Positions 1 through 8,201 of a DNA stretch of 16,057 nucleotides are shown here, in pieces. Both the position numbers and the translations under genes were made by a program. Under the pieces are notes generated by a model. The model saw nothing but the letters and a program-made list of their open reading frames with translations. It made no database searches and was not told the origin of the DNA. Every line of letters starts with the position of its first letter. Within the stretch, counting starts at the first letter, position 1. This DNA is from Ruminococcaceae bacterium UBA1785 (GTDB lineage Bacteria > Bacillota > Clostridia > Oscillospirales > Acutalibacteraceae). The stretch is taken from positions 1 through 16,057 of the forward strand of contig DCGF01000017.1 of the NCBI GenBank assembly GCA_002314555.1, in the 5' to 3' direction.

Positions 1-1711
1 GGTCTTGGAGAATTGAGTAAAGTGTAACGTGTTCAAGAGCACCGTGTGAGAGATTATAAACAACCTCATCAACGTCCTCGAAACGACCTACACGCTCATC
101 GAGACATCTCTCTTTTGTAACTATCTGGCAAGGACCGTTTGGATCAAGTTCATTTGTAGCTTTTGCATCAAGCCATGAAACGGCACCGCAGAGACCAAGA
201 CGCTCAGGAGTTACAACGCAAACGTGAGATGGTGAGAATGCCTGACAAAGGATACAAGAATAGAATACTGGAACAGATTCATCTGTCATTGTCTTAAGAC
301 GTTCATCACGCTTATCGAATACTTTATTTGCAAAAGCACGAAGTTCCTTATTCTTTTCAGCATCAACTGTAATCTTAACCTGACACTTATCTACTACTGT
401 GTCGAAGTCAGACATAATCTTTGCGTAAAGAACTTCACCAATATGCTTAAACTTAAAGCCAGCTTCATAGTCAACCTTTGAAATACGAATACGAATCATA
501 TCTCTCTGGCCTGTGTGCATAAGACCCTCTACGCAGTTAAGGTATGAGTGGAACTTACGCTCAAATACTGATTCAAAGTCTGGCTGCATGTTCTTTCCTG
601 CAACTTCAACGACATAAGAGAGAGAAACTTTTGAGCCCTCTGGGAATTCATCAATTTCTGGACCAATAACTTCAATCTTATGATCCTCAATTTCAGATGC
701 TTCCTTAGTCTGTACAAGCTCGAAACAGTCAACACGTGAACCGTCAATTTCAATCTGCATGTCTGCCTTACGAATGATTTCGCCTTCGTAAGCTGTTGAG
801 AATGCTACAGGTATATCTACATTTGTAACCTTAATTTTAATACCACGAGCTTCAAGAGATGTATCAATCCAGTCCTTTGTATCTGTGTTAATTACAAGTG
901 ACTTTGGAACTGACCACATATCATCTGTGTCGTTAGTAATTACTGGGAATCCAAGTTTGATAGCGCCGGCACCGCAAGCTACTGTGATATCAGCAACTGG
1001 TGCATATGCGTTAACAAAAGCGTTGATTCTATCAAATGTATATCTGTGGAAACCTTCCCAGTCACCTGGCTGAACGTTACCAAAGATCATTGCTGTACGA
1101 GTTACAAGTGAGATGATGTGGCCTACGCCCCAAATCTCATCTGTTACAGGAACAAGACGTACTGGGAATCCCATGTTGATGCCAGCTTCGTACATCTGAT
1201 CGATAATACCACCGATTAAGAATACGAAAATACCACGTGACTGATATCCCTTAACGATTTCTACTGCTTCTTCTGTTGATGGTGCAGGACCGATCATTAC
1301 AACGAAACCAGGAATATCAAGTGTTACAAGTGGAACACCAAGTTCACGTACTTCTGCATCTGAGAAGTGACCATGATATTTTGTTCCTTCATAAGGAGTT
1401 GGAGTCTCAACATATTTACATGCTTCAATCATTTCTGCAGCAATAGCTGTACCAACACCTGACCAGAAGATTGACTTTGTACGAGGCTCACGGAGCATCA
1501 TTGCTTTAACATCAGTGAGTGCGTCCTGAAGTTCGCCTGTAGTTGTAACCTTCTTACCAATATATGCATAAATGCAAGCCAAATAATATGCTGTGTTTGG
1601 CATATTGAGTGGTGCATCTCTTCCGACTTTTTTGACAATAGCGTTTACCTCAGCTTCAGCTTTAGCAAACATCTCGTCTGAACCACGGAATACTCTTTCA
1701 AAAAGTGCCAT
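1..1711 (-). CDS. acsB: CO-methylating acetyl-CoA synthase, ACS beta subunit (3' end cut by window)
   Basis: Acetyl-CoA synthase condenses CO (from the CODH), a methyl group (from the corrinoid protein) and CoA into acetyl-CoA, the last step of the Wood-Ljungdahl pathway in the cytoplasm. I translated 570 residues starting MALFERVFRGSDEMF. The A-cluster signature is complete: Cys486, Cys489, Cys498 and Cys508, with spacing C-x2-C-x8-C-x9-C, the same as Cys506/509/518/528 of the Moorella enzyme and offset by 20. The frame ends at ...LYSILQD; by that offset the Cys-Gly-Cys distal-nickel site would fall at residues 575-577, just outside the window. The family is about 710-730 residues, so roughly the last 140 are missing for positional reasons, not through decay. 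The ATG at 1711 follows AAAGGA at about nine bases. cooC ends 16 bases upstream, so the gene is co-transcribed with cooS and cooC. Confidence 0.97.
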   Translation of the reverse strand, partial: MALFERVFRGSDEMFAKAEAEVNAIVKKVGRDAPLNMPNTAYYLACIYAYIGKKVTTTGELQDALTDVKAMMLREPRTKSIFWSGVGTAIAAEMIEACKYVETPTPYEGTKYHGHFSDAEVRELGVPLVTLDIPGFVVMIGPAPSTEEAVEIVKGYQSRGIFVFLIGGIIDQMYEAGINMGFPVRLVPVTDEIWGVGHIISLVTRTAMIFGNVQPGDWEGFHRYTFDRINAFVNAYAPVADITVACGAGAIKLGFPVITNDTDDMWSVPKSLVINTDTKDWIDTSLEARGIKIKVTNVDIPVAFSTAYEGEIIRKADMQIEIDGSRVDCFELVQTKEASEIEDHKIEVIGPEIDEFPEGSKVSLSYVVEVAGKNMQPDFESVFERKFHSYLNCVEGLMHTGQRDMIRIRISKVDYEAGFKFKHIGEVLYAKIMSDFDTVVDKCQVKITVDAEKNKELRAFANKVFDKRDERLKTMTDESVPVFYSCILCQAFSPSHVCVVTPERLGLCGAVSWLDAKATNELDPNGPCQIVTKERCLDERVGRFEDVDEVVYNLSHGALEHVTLYSILQD

Positions 1712-1727
1712 AATTCATTTTCCTTTC

Positions 1728-2495
1728 TTAAATAAGACTGTCCATTTTTGCTTTGATTTGTTTTATCTCATCCAAAGCAACTGGACTACAATCATATGGA
1801 GAGAGACCATTTCTATCCGCATCAATCACTTCTGCGTTGTAGTGAATGAATCCGAGCAAATCTTCATCAGGAACTCTAGATTTAACAAATTCTTCATCAG
1901 AGGCGTCGCGAACTTTGTTTGCGACTACGTAAACTTTGTCTACGCCGATATCCTTCGCAAGTCTTTTTACATTTTCATACGTTTGAACTGAGCGTGCGCC
2001 TGGTTCAACTACAACTATGAAAAAGTCCACAAGACTTGCCGTTCCACGAGCGAGGTGTTCAAGGCCTGCTTCCATATCCATAACTACAACATCGTCACGT
2101 CTAAAGACGAGAGCCGAGAGTATGGACTTGAGCATTACATGCTCTGGACATACACAGCCTGAGCCACCAGTTTCTACAGTACCCATAACAAGTAACTTTA
2201 CACCGTTAATGTCTTTTGAATACTTGTCAGGAATATCAGAAACCTGAGGGTTGAGTTTGAAGAACTTATTGGCGTCGTTTGCGCCTGTCCTCTCCTCAAC
2301 CAGTGAGCGCATCTTGGAAATAGGAACTATTGAATTTACTTCCTCTTCGGAAAGACCAAGTGCAAGACCTAAGTTTGCATCCGGGTCAACATCGGCAGCT
2401 AAAACTGTCCTGCCCTCGTCGGCATAGAGCCTTGCGAGTGTTGAGGAAAGTGTTGTTTTACCAACGCCGCCTTTTCCTGTGATTGCTAGTTTCAT
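1728..2495 (-). CDS. cooC: CO dehydrogenase nickel-insertion accessory ATPase CooC
   Basis: CooC is a dimeric MinD/ParA-type P-loop ATPase that delivers nickel to the active-site C-cluster of CO dehydrogenase. The 255-residue product is of normal length. It opens with the deviant Walker A loop GKGGVGKTT (residues 7-15), followed by the switch region ADVDPDANLG (34-43). It has the CxC metal-binding pair Cys114-Val-Cys116 at the position expected for the nickel/zinc site at the dimer interface, and a Walker B-like VVVMDMEAGLEHLARG (136-151). The gene sits between cooS (27-base gap) and acsB (16-base gap), the classical place for this maturation factor. A weak ribosome binding site (GAGG, seven bases from ATG) precedes it. 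CooC and AcsF are paralogous; its place next to cooS favours a CODH role, though it could also serve ACS. Confidence 0.95.
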   Translation of the reverse strand: MKLAITGKGGVGKTTLSSTLARLYADEGRTVLAADVDPDANLGLALGLSEEEVNSIVPISKMRSLVEERTGANDANKFFKLNPQVSDIPDKYSKDINGVKLLVMGTVETGGSGCVCPEHVMLKSILSALVFRRDDVVVMDMEAGLEHLARGTASLVDFFIVVVEPGARSVQTYENVKRLAKDIGVDKVYVVANKVRDASDEEFVKSRVPDEDLLGFIHYNAEVIDADRNGLSPYDCSPVALDEIKQIKAKMDSLI

Positions 2496-2522
2496 TTAAA
2501 AGCCTCTTTATTTAATGTTTAC

Positions 2523-4421
2523 TTAAATGTTTAAAGCTGTACGCTTATTCTCAATTGCCTCGATCATCATGTCGCACATCTTATCGAGATCTTTTTCAAC
2601 TGTGAAGTTAGCTTCAACCCACTGCTTTGTACCAGACTCACCACGGAGAAGTTCAATAACTTGCTCTGAACCTTCGCAGAAAGGCTCAACGCCGAGGAAA
2701 GTATCGATACCAGTTGCAACTACGTAGTTACCGATTGAAACTGCCTTCTCTGACATCCATTCAGGAGCACAACCAACAAGTGGAATCTCTGAGATGTTGA
2801 TTCCCCAGTCGTTTGCGATGTCTGTTGCAAGGATCATCATACGTGAAATATCTACGCAAGAACCCATGTGAAGAACTGGAGGAATACCAACAAGTTCACA
2901 TACACGGCGAAGGCCTTCACCGCAGCAGTCCTTAGCTTCAAGATCCATAAGACCTGCTTTTGCAGCAGCCTGAGCTGAACAACCAGAAACAACAACGATG
3001 ATATCGTTTTCAAGGAGCTTCTTCATAAGTTCAATGTGAGAGTAGTCAGCACGAACCTTAGGGTTGTTACAACCTACCATAGCAACTGCGCCACGGATAA
3101 CGCCAGATTTAACAGCATCAACGAGAGGCATCATAGTACCTGTCTCATCAACATGGCTGTTTGTTACACCGTCAAGGCACTTCTTAATAGCTTCAACTGA
3201 GTAACCAACACGAGCATTTGTTTTAAGGTTTGGAATATTAACAAGTTCTGGCTTTCTGTTCTTAAAGTTTTCACAAGCGATTTTAACAATCTCTTTTGCC
3301 TTTTCAGCAGCTGTTTCCTCTGTGAACTCGATAAAGTCTGAGTCAGGCATACGAGCGATTGGGCTTGTTGTAATAAACTTTGTATGGAAGCATTTTGAAA
3401 GTGGACCGAGTGCTGGGAATATGCACTGTACGTCAACTACGATTGCTTCACAAGCACCTGTGAGTACTACGTTCTCCTGCTGAAGGAAGTTACCAGCCAT
3501 TGGAATACCATGACGCATTGCAACTTCGTTTGCTGTACAGCAAACGCCTGCGATGTTGATACCCTTTGCACCGTTTGCCTTTGCAAGAGCGATCATCTCT
3601 GGATCCTGAGCATAGAAAACAATCATCTCTGACAAAGAAGGATCATGTCCGTGAACAACGATGTTTACCATGTCCTCTTCCATAACACCAAGGTTAGCAG
3701 TTGTGTCGATTGGCTTAGGTGTACCAAAAAGTACATCAGAGAACTCTGTACCCATCATAGAACCGCCCCAGCCATCTGAAAGACCAGCGCGAAGTGAATG
3801 CTTAACAAGTGCTTCAGGAAGTGATGAGCAACCCATATGTGTCATATGGAGTGACTGAGATACTTCTCGGTCAATAGCTCTTGGAAGAATGTCCGCTTTC
3901 TCCCAAAGTTCCTGAGTATGTTTTGGAGCACGGTCAAGGAAACGGAGCTTTCCGAAAGGCTTACCGTATTCCATAAGACCTGTTTCTGCTACCTCATGAG
4001 CGATGTCATAGATATCTCTATCCTTTGTTTCAATGCCCCACTCGCCTGCAATCTTTAAGAGCTTGTCAGGATCTTTAACCTGATATGCTCCGTCAGGTGA
4101 TGTTTGATAAAGTGTATGAGCAATTGAACGACCATGGTCTGAGTGAGTAGCTGAACCGCCAGCTGTAAATCTTAAATAGTTACGAGCAACAATACCGTGA
4201 GCATCACAACCACAGATACCGCGTGGTGACTTTGGTGTAATGCGGCAAGGACCCATGCTACAAATACGACAACAAATACCCTGTTCGCCGAACTTACAGT
4301 GTGGATTCTGATTTTCTACACGCTGTTGCCATGAATCTGCGCCAACCTTTGCTCCTGTTTCAAGCAAAGCGTTAGTGGCAGCTTCCATCTCCTCAATAGA
4401 AATGAGTTTGTCCCAATTCAT
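2523..4421 (-). CDS. cooS: anaerobic Ni-Fe carbon monoxide dehydrogenase catalytic subunit
   Basis: This enzyme interconverts CO2 and CO and feeds CO to acetyl-CoA synthase. The start is placed at ATG 4421 (MNWDKLISIEEM, 632 residues), nine bases after AGGAGG. A longer TTG frame from 4469 would begin inside the probable -10 box. The N-terminal cysteines Cys42, 50, 51, 54, 59 and Cys70/72 supply the D- and B-cluster ligands. The C-cluster set is also present: His257/259 in VHGHD, Cys294/295 in GVCCT, Cys333 in VDVQC, Cys451 in VGCNN, Cys481 in SGCSA and Cys522 in MGSCVD. Lys559 in SEKAVSIG matches the conserved acid-base lysine. Length is normal for the family. This is the first gene of an operon with cooC and acsB, so it acts in carbon fixation/acetogenesis and not as a stand-alone CO scavenger. 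Confidence 0.97.
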   Translation of the reverse strand: MNWDKLISIEEMEAATNALLETGAKVGADSWQQRVENQNPHCKFGEQGICCRICSMGPCRITPKSPRGICGCDAHGIVARNYLRFTAGGSATHSDHGRSIAHTLYQTSPDGAYQVKDPDKLLKIAGEWGIETKDRDIYDIAHEVAETGLMEYGKPFGKLRFLDRAPKHTQELWEKADILPRAIDREVSQSLHMTHMGCSSLPEALVKHSLRAGLSDGWGGSMMGTEFSDVLFGTPKPIDTTANLGVMEEDMVNIVVHGHDPSLSEMIVFYAQDPEMIALAKANGAKGINIAGVCCTANEVAMRHGIPMAGNFLQQENVVLTGACEAIVVDVQCIFPALGPLSKCFHTKFITTSPIARMPDSDFIEFTEETAAEKAKEIVKIACENFKNRKPELVNIPNLKTNARVGYSVEAIKKCLDGVTNSHVDETGTMMPLVDAVKSGVIRGAVAMVGCNNPKVRADYSHIELMKKLLENDIIVVVSGCSAQAAAKAGLMDLEAKDCCGEGLRRVCELVGIPPVLHMGSCVDISRMMILATDIANDWGINISEIPLVGCAPEWMSEKAVSIGNYVVATGIDTFLGVEPFCEGSEQVIELLRGESGTKQWVEANFTVEKDLDKMCDMMIEAIENKRTALNI

Positions 4422-4430
4422 GGAATAATG

Positions 4431-4436
4431 CCTCCT
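4431..4436 (-). promoter_or_regulatory. cooS ribosome binding site (decides start)
   Basis: AGGAGG lies nine bases before the ATG at 4421. It is the only good Shine-Dalgarno site in the cooS leader, and it excludes the upstream TTG at 4469, which has none. Confidence 0.85.
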
Positions 4437-4459
4437 ATATTTAATAAAATGACAGGAAT

Positions 4460-4487
4460 AATATACCAAAAATAAATGTACATGTAC
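4460..4487 (-). promoter_or_regulatory. probable extended -10 promoter of cooS-cooC-acsB with overlapping palindrome
   Basis: On the minus strand TGGTATATT forms an extended -10 element (hexamer 4460-4465). At 17-base spacing the -35 region reads GGTACA, a poor match that an extended -10 can tolerate. The perfect 10-bp palindrome GTACATGTAC (4478-4487) overlaps that -35 position and could be a repressor or activator site. The predicted transcript start is about 30 bases upstream of the cooS ATG. The preceding operon is closed off by a terminator, so a promoter is needed here. Assignment is by eye. Confidence 0.5.
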
Positions 4488-4502
4488 CTACCTCAATTTG
4501 TG

Positions 4503-4542
4503 TAAATAAGTAAAGGTCGCGCTACAAAGTGTAGCGCGACCT
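4503..4542 (-). terminator. intrinsic terminator after the DUF362 gene
   Basis: A perfect 12-bp inverted repeat (arms 4514-4525 and 4531-4542, with GTAGCGCGACCT on one arm) encloses a 5-base loop. On the minus strand it is followed by the T-rich tail TTTACTTATTT. It lies 36 bases past the DUF362 stop and before the cooS promoter, separating the two operons. The T tract is interrupted, but the stem is very GC-rich. Confidence 0.85.
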
Positions 4543-4578
4543 GAAACTATAAATATTCTATTAACTACGTATTATTCC

Positions 4579-6285
4579 TCAGTGGTTAAGACCATTCTTA
4601 CCATATTTGTTATTCATGTTAAGCGGAAGTGCGCAAAGAACAAGGTATGTCTGCATAGCAGCCTGCTTAACTCTCTTAATAGGTCCCATCTTAGGCATTG
4701 GAACAGAGATGTAGTCCTTCTTCATCTCTTCCTTAGAAAGCTTTGGAAGTGGGAATACGTGGTCATCATGTGAGAGCATTGGAGCGTCACAAGGCTTACC
4801 CTTTAAAGCAGAGATAGCACGAATGCCGATCATCTGAAGGAGTCTAAGACCTGTTGGGATGAGCCATGGGTTCGCTGGAGCAACGATTGGAATCAATGTA
4901 CCACCAGCCATACAGATGAGAGAAGCACACTTTGCTGGGTCACAGCAACCTGTAGCTTTCCAGAAGCAGATGTCTGATGTTGTAGCAAGAGTACAGTTAC
5001 CCATACCATACTTCTTCATTGGAAGTGCAGCGAGGTCTGCCTTAGTATATGCCTTACCGTTTTTATCCCACCAATAGCGTTCACCGTATACTAATACGCC
5101 TGGGCCTTCGATAACGCAAACCTTTACGTTTTCGCCCTTCATTGACTTCTTATGGTTGAAGAAATCAAGTCCGAACTTAACAGATGCTAGGCAGCCGCCT
5201 GAGCATGTCTGTTCCATATCATATACCATTTCAGGAGTAACCTTATTTGGATCCTTAATCTTTGGAGCATCCTTAAAGTTATGACCAACAACAGCCATCA
5301 AGTTAGGGAACTCACGAGCTGTCTTCTCATCAAGGAGTGATGGTACAGCTGGGCGGAACTTTGTAACTGTTGTGTCACCGAGAATAGTAACTTTATCGTC
5401 ACCAAAGTTTCTCTTTGTAGCTTCGATAAGAAGCTTATTCTTTTCAGGGTCAAAGCCCATCATATATGTAGTGATTCTATCAGCCTCAACAGACTGGTTA
5501 GATGCAACGATTTTACCAACCTTAACAGGGTCTACAGGAGAAGGTGTGTTACCTTCACCACCGATGATGCCATCGATTACTGTGAGGTTTGGCTTAAAGA
5601 GATAGAGAAGGTCAGCGAGCTTCTTATCGATGTCGTGAGTGTGGTTTCTCTCACGAAGGAAGTATGGAATAGTACCCATAGCATTCTTAAAGCCGAGTGT
5701 TACACCTGTGTAGAGGTTTGTCTTCATCTTTGGAACTGAGATGTAGTAAGCGTCTCCCCTTACAACCTCATCAAGAATCTGTGGAAGATATACCTCATTC
5801 ATTACCTCTGCCTTTGGAAGAACATATCTTACTACTGGCTGAAGTTCGAGTGGAACGAGATCAGTACCGTAATACTTTGCAATTCTGTCATATCCAGCAG
5901 CTTTGAAAGCTGTCATTGTTGGGTATGGCTTACCTGCTGACTCAACGATAGCGATGTTTTCGTTGTACTGTTTGATGTAAGAAACTACTGCCTCGAATAC
6001 ACGTGGGTCAGTATTTTCTGGATAGTCTTTTTTATCGAGAGAAACGTTGTGGTAAACAAATACAAGGTTTGGCTTAATAAGAACTCTTTTGTACTTCTTA
6101 AGGTCATCTGTGAAATTTGTCTTTGCATTTAAATCATCAAGAGCAGCGTAAACTGTTTCACGGATTGCCTTGATGTCCTCTCTGTTAAAGTACTTCTTTG
6201 TTCCGTAGTTCTTTGGAAGAGAAACGAAGTCCTTCATGTAATCCATCTTTGGTGCGTCTTTAATAATAACGTAACTGTTTGCCAT
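4579..6285 (-). CDS. large Cys-rich DUF362 domain protein, function unknown
   Basis: This 568-residue protein belongs to the DUF362 family. It has the family's landmark segments: LIKPNLV (69-75), SVPKMKTN (183-190) and VIDGIIGGEGNTP (236-248). No reaction is established for the family that I can assign here. The C-terminal half adds many cysteines: Cys361-x3-Cys365, Cys431, Cys440, Cys447-Cys448-x4-Cys453-x4-Cys458, and Cys499. None forms a standard 2[4Fe-4S] ferredoxin pattern, but metal or Fe-S binding is plausible. Residues about 454-494 are strongly hydrophobic and could associate with membrane. There is no signal peptide. The ATG follows GGGAG at six bases and lies 17 bases after the pyridoxamine kinase, so it is the last gene of that operon. 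The CODH operon starts just downstream, so a redox or cofactor role near acetogenesis is only a guess. Confidence 0.85.
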   Translation of the reverse strand: MANSYVIIKDAPKMDYMKDFVSLPKNYGTKKYFNREDIKAIRETVYAALDDLNAKTNFTDDLKKYKRVLIKPNLVFVYHNVSLDKKDYPENTDPRVFEAVVSYIKQYNENIAIVESAGKPYPTMTAFKAAGYDRIAKYYGTDLVPLELQPVVRYVLPKAEVMNEVYLPQILDEVVRGDAYYISVPKMKTNLYTGVTLGFKNAMGTIPYFLRERNHTHDIDKKLADLLYLFKPNLTVIDGIIGGEGNTPSPVDPVKVGKIVASNQSVEADRITTYMMGFDPEKNKLLIEATKRNFGDDKVTILGDTTVTKFRPAVPSLLDEKTAREFPNLMAVVGHNFKDAPKIKDPNKVTPEMVYDMEQTCSGGCLASVKFGLDFFNHKKSMKGENVKVCVIEGPGVLVYGERYWWDKNGKAYTKADLAALPMKKYGMGNCTLATTSDICFWKATGCCDPAKCASLICMAGGTLIPIVAPANPWLIPTGLRLLQMIGIRAISALKGKPCDAPMLSHDDHVFPLPKLSKEEMKKDYISVPMPKMGPIKRVKQAAMQTYLVLCALPLNMNNKYGKNGLNH

Positions 6286-6302
6286 AATAATCTCCCTCTA
6301 TA

Positions 6303-7142
6303 TTATTTACCGAGCAATTCAAGATATTTTGGAATTGCCTGCTCGAAGTTTACGCCGTACCAATTGTAATTATCTTCTTTGAGTGTGCATCTCATGGCCT
6401 CGAGGGTATACTCTACAGCTACTTTAAGTGCATCCTCTACTGAGAGGTCGTTCATGAGTGCGCCTGTGAAGCTTGAAGCGAAGACGTCGCCTGTGCCGTG
6501 GAAGCTTACAGGGAGTCTCTCGTTATAATATTCAAAGAAGGAATCCTTCTGCTTGTCGTAACACATTACGCCAAGTTTACCCTCCTCAAAACTCATACCT
6601 GTAAGTACGGCATAACGAGGGCCAAGTGCTGAAAGCTTCTTCAAAATATTTTCGATGTATTCACGTGTGTAACCGTCACCTATGTATTCTTCGCCGAGCA
6701 TGAAACATGCCTCTGTGAGGTTTGGTACACAGACGTCGGCTTTGGCACATACGGTTGCCATCTGCTTTGCAAAGTCTTCTGTAAATCCTTTGTAAAGGCA
6801 ACCGTTGTCGGCCATAGCCGGGTCAACAACGATATAAGTCTTCTCAGACTTAAAGTCGTCAAAGAACTTCTTAACAAGTTCAATCTGCTCGAAAGAGCCG
6901 AGATAACCTGTGTATATTGCGTCGAAATCAAACTTCTCTTTCTTCCAATGTTCACCGATTGGTTCTATCTCACATGTGAGATCATGGAAAGTGAAGCCCT
7001 CCTTAAAAGCAGTATGAGTTGAAAGTACTGCTGTAGGAATGATTGCAGCCTCTACACCAGCTGCAGAGATGATAGGAAGCGCTACTGTAAGTGAGCACTT
7101 ACCGAGACATGAGATGTCCTGAATAGAAACTATTCTTTTCAT
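6303..7142 (-). CDS. pdxY: pyridoxamine/pyridoxal kinase (PfkB/ribokinase superfamily)
   Basis: It phosphorylates B6 vitamers with ATP in the salvage route to pyridoxal phosphate. The 279-residue product starts MKRIVSIQDISCLGKCSL, the PdxK/PdxY-type beginning, with the conserved STHT segment at 41-44. Other marks are VVDPAMADNG (105-114), NLTE (141-144), and the superfamily anion-hole motif GTGD (216-219), whose Asp219 would be the catalytic base. Length is normal. The ATG overlaps the stop codon of the upstream EamA transporter (ATGA, four bases), so the two are translationally coupled; the DUF362 gene follows after 17 bases. Substrate preference among pyridoxal, pyridoxamine and pyridoxine cannot be read from the sequence, and ThiD-like activity (hydroxymethylpyrimidine) is a less likely alternative. 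Confidence 0.9.
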   Translation of the reverse strand: MKRIVSIQDISCLGKCSLTVALPIISAAGVEAAIIPTAVLSTHTAFKEGFTFHDLTCEIEPIGEHWKKEKFDFDAIYTGYLGSFEQIELVKKFFDDFKSEKTYIVVDPAMADNGCLYKGFTEDFAKQMATVCAKADVCVPNLTEACFMLGEEYIGDGYTREYIENILKKLSALGPRYAVLTGMSFEEGKLGVMCYDKQKDSFFEYYNERLPVSFHGTGDVFASSFTGALMNDLSVEDALKVAVEYTLEAMRCTLKEDNYNWYGVNFEQAIPKYLELLGK

Positions 7143-8050
7143 TGTTCCATTACCTCTTTTTTAGTAGGAATTTGCGATATTACGACTGCGCTAAACATTA
7201 TTAAGCAGCCTATATACTCTCGAACGGTCATCACTTCGTGTAGGAATAATGCTCCGCAGAGAGTTGCGAATACGGATTCAAGGCACATGATAAGGGATAC
7301 TATCGCTATATTGGTTCCCCTCTGTGCAAAGATTTGGAGTGTGTAAGCCACACCGGATGAGAGAATCGCCGTATAGAGCAGCGGACCGATAGATGCTTTA
7401 ATCATATCGAAGGTCGGATACTGCTTAAAAGCAATCATAAAGACAGCTGAGACAACTGCTGCAACAGCAAACTGTATACAGGAGAGTCTCACCGCATCCA
7501 CCTTTTGAACAAAGTGTGAGACAAGCATCATCTGAACCGAAAAAGCAAGTGCGCATCCAAGTAAGTAGATATCTGAGGTTACGACTGTAAATTCTTCGTT
7601 TATGCAAAGAAGATAAAGTCCGATTACTGAGATAACCACACTTATCCAAACTCTAAACGGCTGCTTCTTCTTTAAGAAAAGTCCAAGGATAGGAATGATG
7701 GCGATGTAGAGAGTAGTTATAAATCCGGATTTACCTGCACCGGAGCCCTCTATACCAAACTGTTGAAGGTTCATGGCAATACCAAGTGCGATGCCACAGA
7801 GGATTCCACCCTTCACGAGTTCTTTGTTATCATTTACGTAGTCACGCTCGTATAGAGGATTCCTACGGCGAATGATGTCGAACATCAAAACTATAAGTGC
7901 TAAGAACCAAATCGCAATAAAGTTTCTGACTGTAACAAAAGCATAAGCTGGCATCGAGTCAGAACCTAAATACTGTGCCACAAATGCAGAGCCCCAAATA
8001 AAGGCTGCAATAAGTGGAAATACAGTCTGCCTTATAAATTTCCCCTTCAT
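7139..8050 (-). CDS. EamA/DMT-family transporter, ten predicted membrane helices
   Basis: This is an integral membrane permease of the drug/metabolite transporter superfamily. The 303 residues form two EamA repeats of about five helices each, roughly at 9-28, 37-60, 81-100, 109-126, 133-150, 158-177, 189-207, 221-240, 247-268 and 276-294. Typical marks are the GKSGFITTLYIAIIPILG segment (106-123) closing repeat one and ESVFATLCGALFLHE (258-272) near the end of repeat two. Loops are rich in Lys/Arg on the presumed cytoplasmic side (RRRNP, KKKQPFR). Substrate is unknown. The 4-base overlap with the pyridoxamine kinase suggests, by inference only, a B6 vitamer or a related metabolite. The ribosome binding site is weak (AAGGA, 12 bases from ATG). 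Transcription likely starts near 8119. Confidence 0.92.
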   Translation of the reverse strand: MKGKFIRQTVFPLIAAFIWGSAFVAQYLGSDSMPAYAFVTVRNFIAIWFLALIVLMFDIIRRRNPLYERDYVNDNKELVKGGILCGIALGIAMNLQQFGIEGSGAGKSGFITTLYIAIIPILGLFLKKKQPFRVWISVVISVIGLYLLCINEEFTVVTSDIYLLGCALAFSVQMMLVSHFVQKVDAVRLSCIQFAVAAVVSAVFMIAFKQYPTFDMIKASIGPLLYTAILSSGVAYTLQIFAQRGTNIAIVSLIMCLESVFATLCGALFLHEVMTVREYIGCLIMFSAVVISQIPTKKEVMEQ

Positions 8051-8081
8051 TAAATGTCTCTTTCCTTAAACATATCTTTAC

Positions 8082-8102
8082 TACATAACTTTTAATTATG
8101 TA
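8082..8102 (-). promoter_or_regulatory. small inverted repeat in the EamA operon leader
   Basis: Seven-base arms TACATAA and TTATGTA (8082-8088, 8096-8102) flank a 7-base spacer between the predicted transcription start and the EamA ribosome binding site. It could be an operator or a weak leader hairpin. The AT richness makes a chance origin possible. Confidence 0.3.
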
Positions 8103-8125
8103 ACCTATCAAAACATAACAAACAA

Positions 8126-8154
8126 ATTCTATAATAATAGTCCTATTTTTTCAA
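8126..8154 (-). promoter_or_regulatory. sigma-A type promoter of the EamA-pyridoxamine kinase-DUF362 operon
   Basis: On the minus strand TTGAAA (8149-8154) is separated by exactly 17 bases from TAGAAT (8126-8131). Each box is one base off consensus. Predicted start is near 8119, giving a leader of about 70 nt before the ATG at 8050. It lies just downstream of the terminator that ends the putative small RNA, so the operon has its own promoter. Confidence 0.7.
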
Positions 8155-8201
8155 GTATTGATATATAAATATTAATTAAAATACAAACAAATGCTAGTAA
8201 C

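Noticed and set aside
1712..1727. Six-codon frame starting at ATG 1718 just before acsB
   Set aside because: It is only two to three bases from the GGA core, too close for initiation, and is most likely a chance overlap with the acsB leader.
1593..1991. 132-codon open frame on the plus strand across the cooC/acsB junction
   Set aside because: It is antisense to two clear conserved genes, has no ribosome binding site of note, and its translation has no recognisable family features.
4422..4469. 16-residue N-terminal extension of CooS from a TTG at 4469
   Set aside because: The TTG overlaps the extended -10 element, has no ribosome binding site, and the added residues lie upstream of AGGAGG and the family-like start at 4421.
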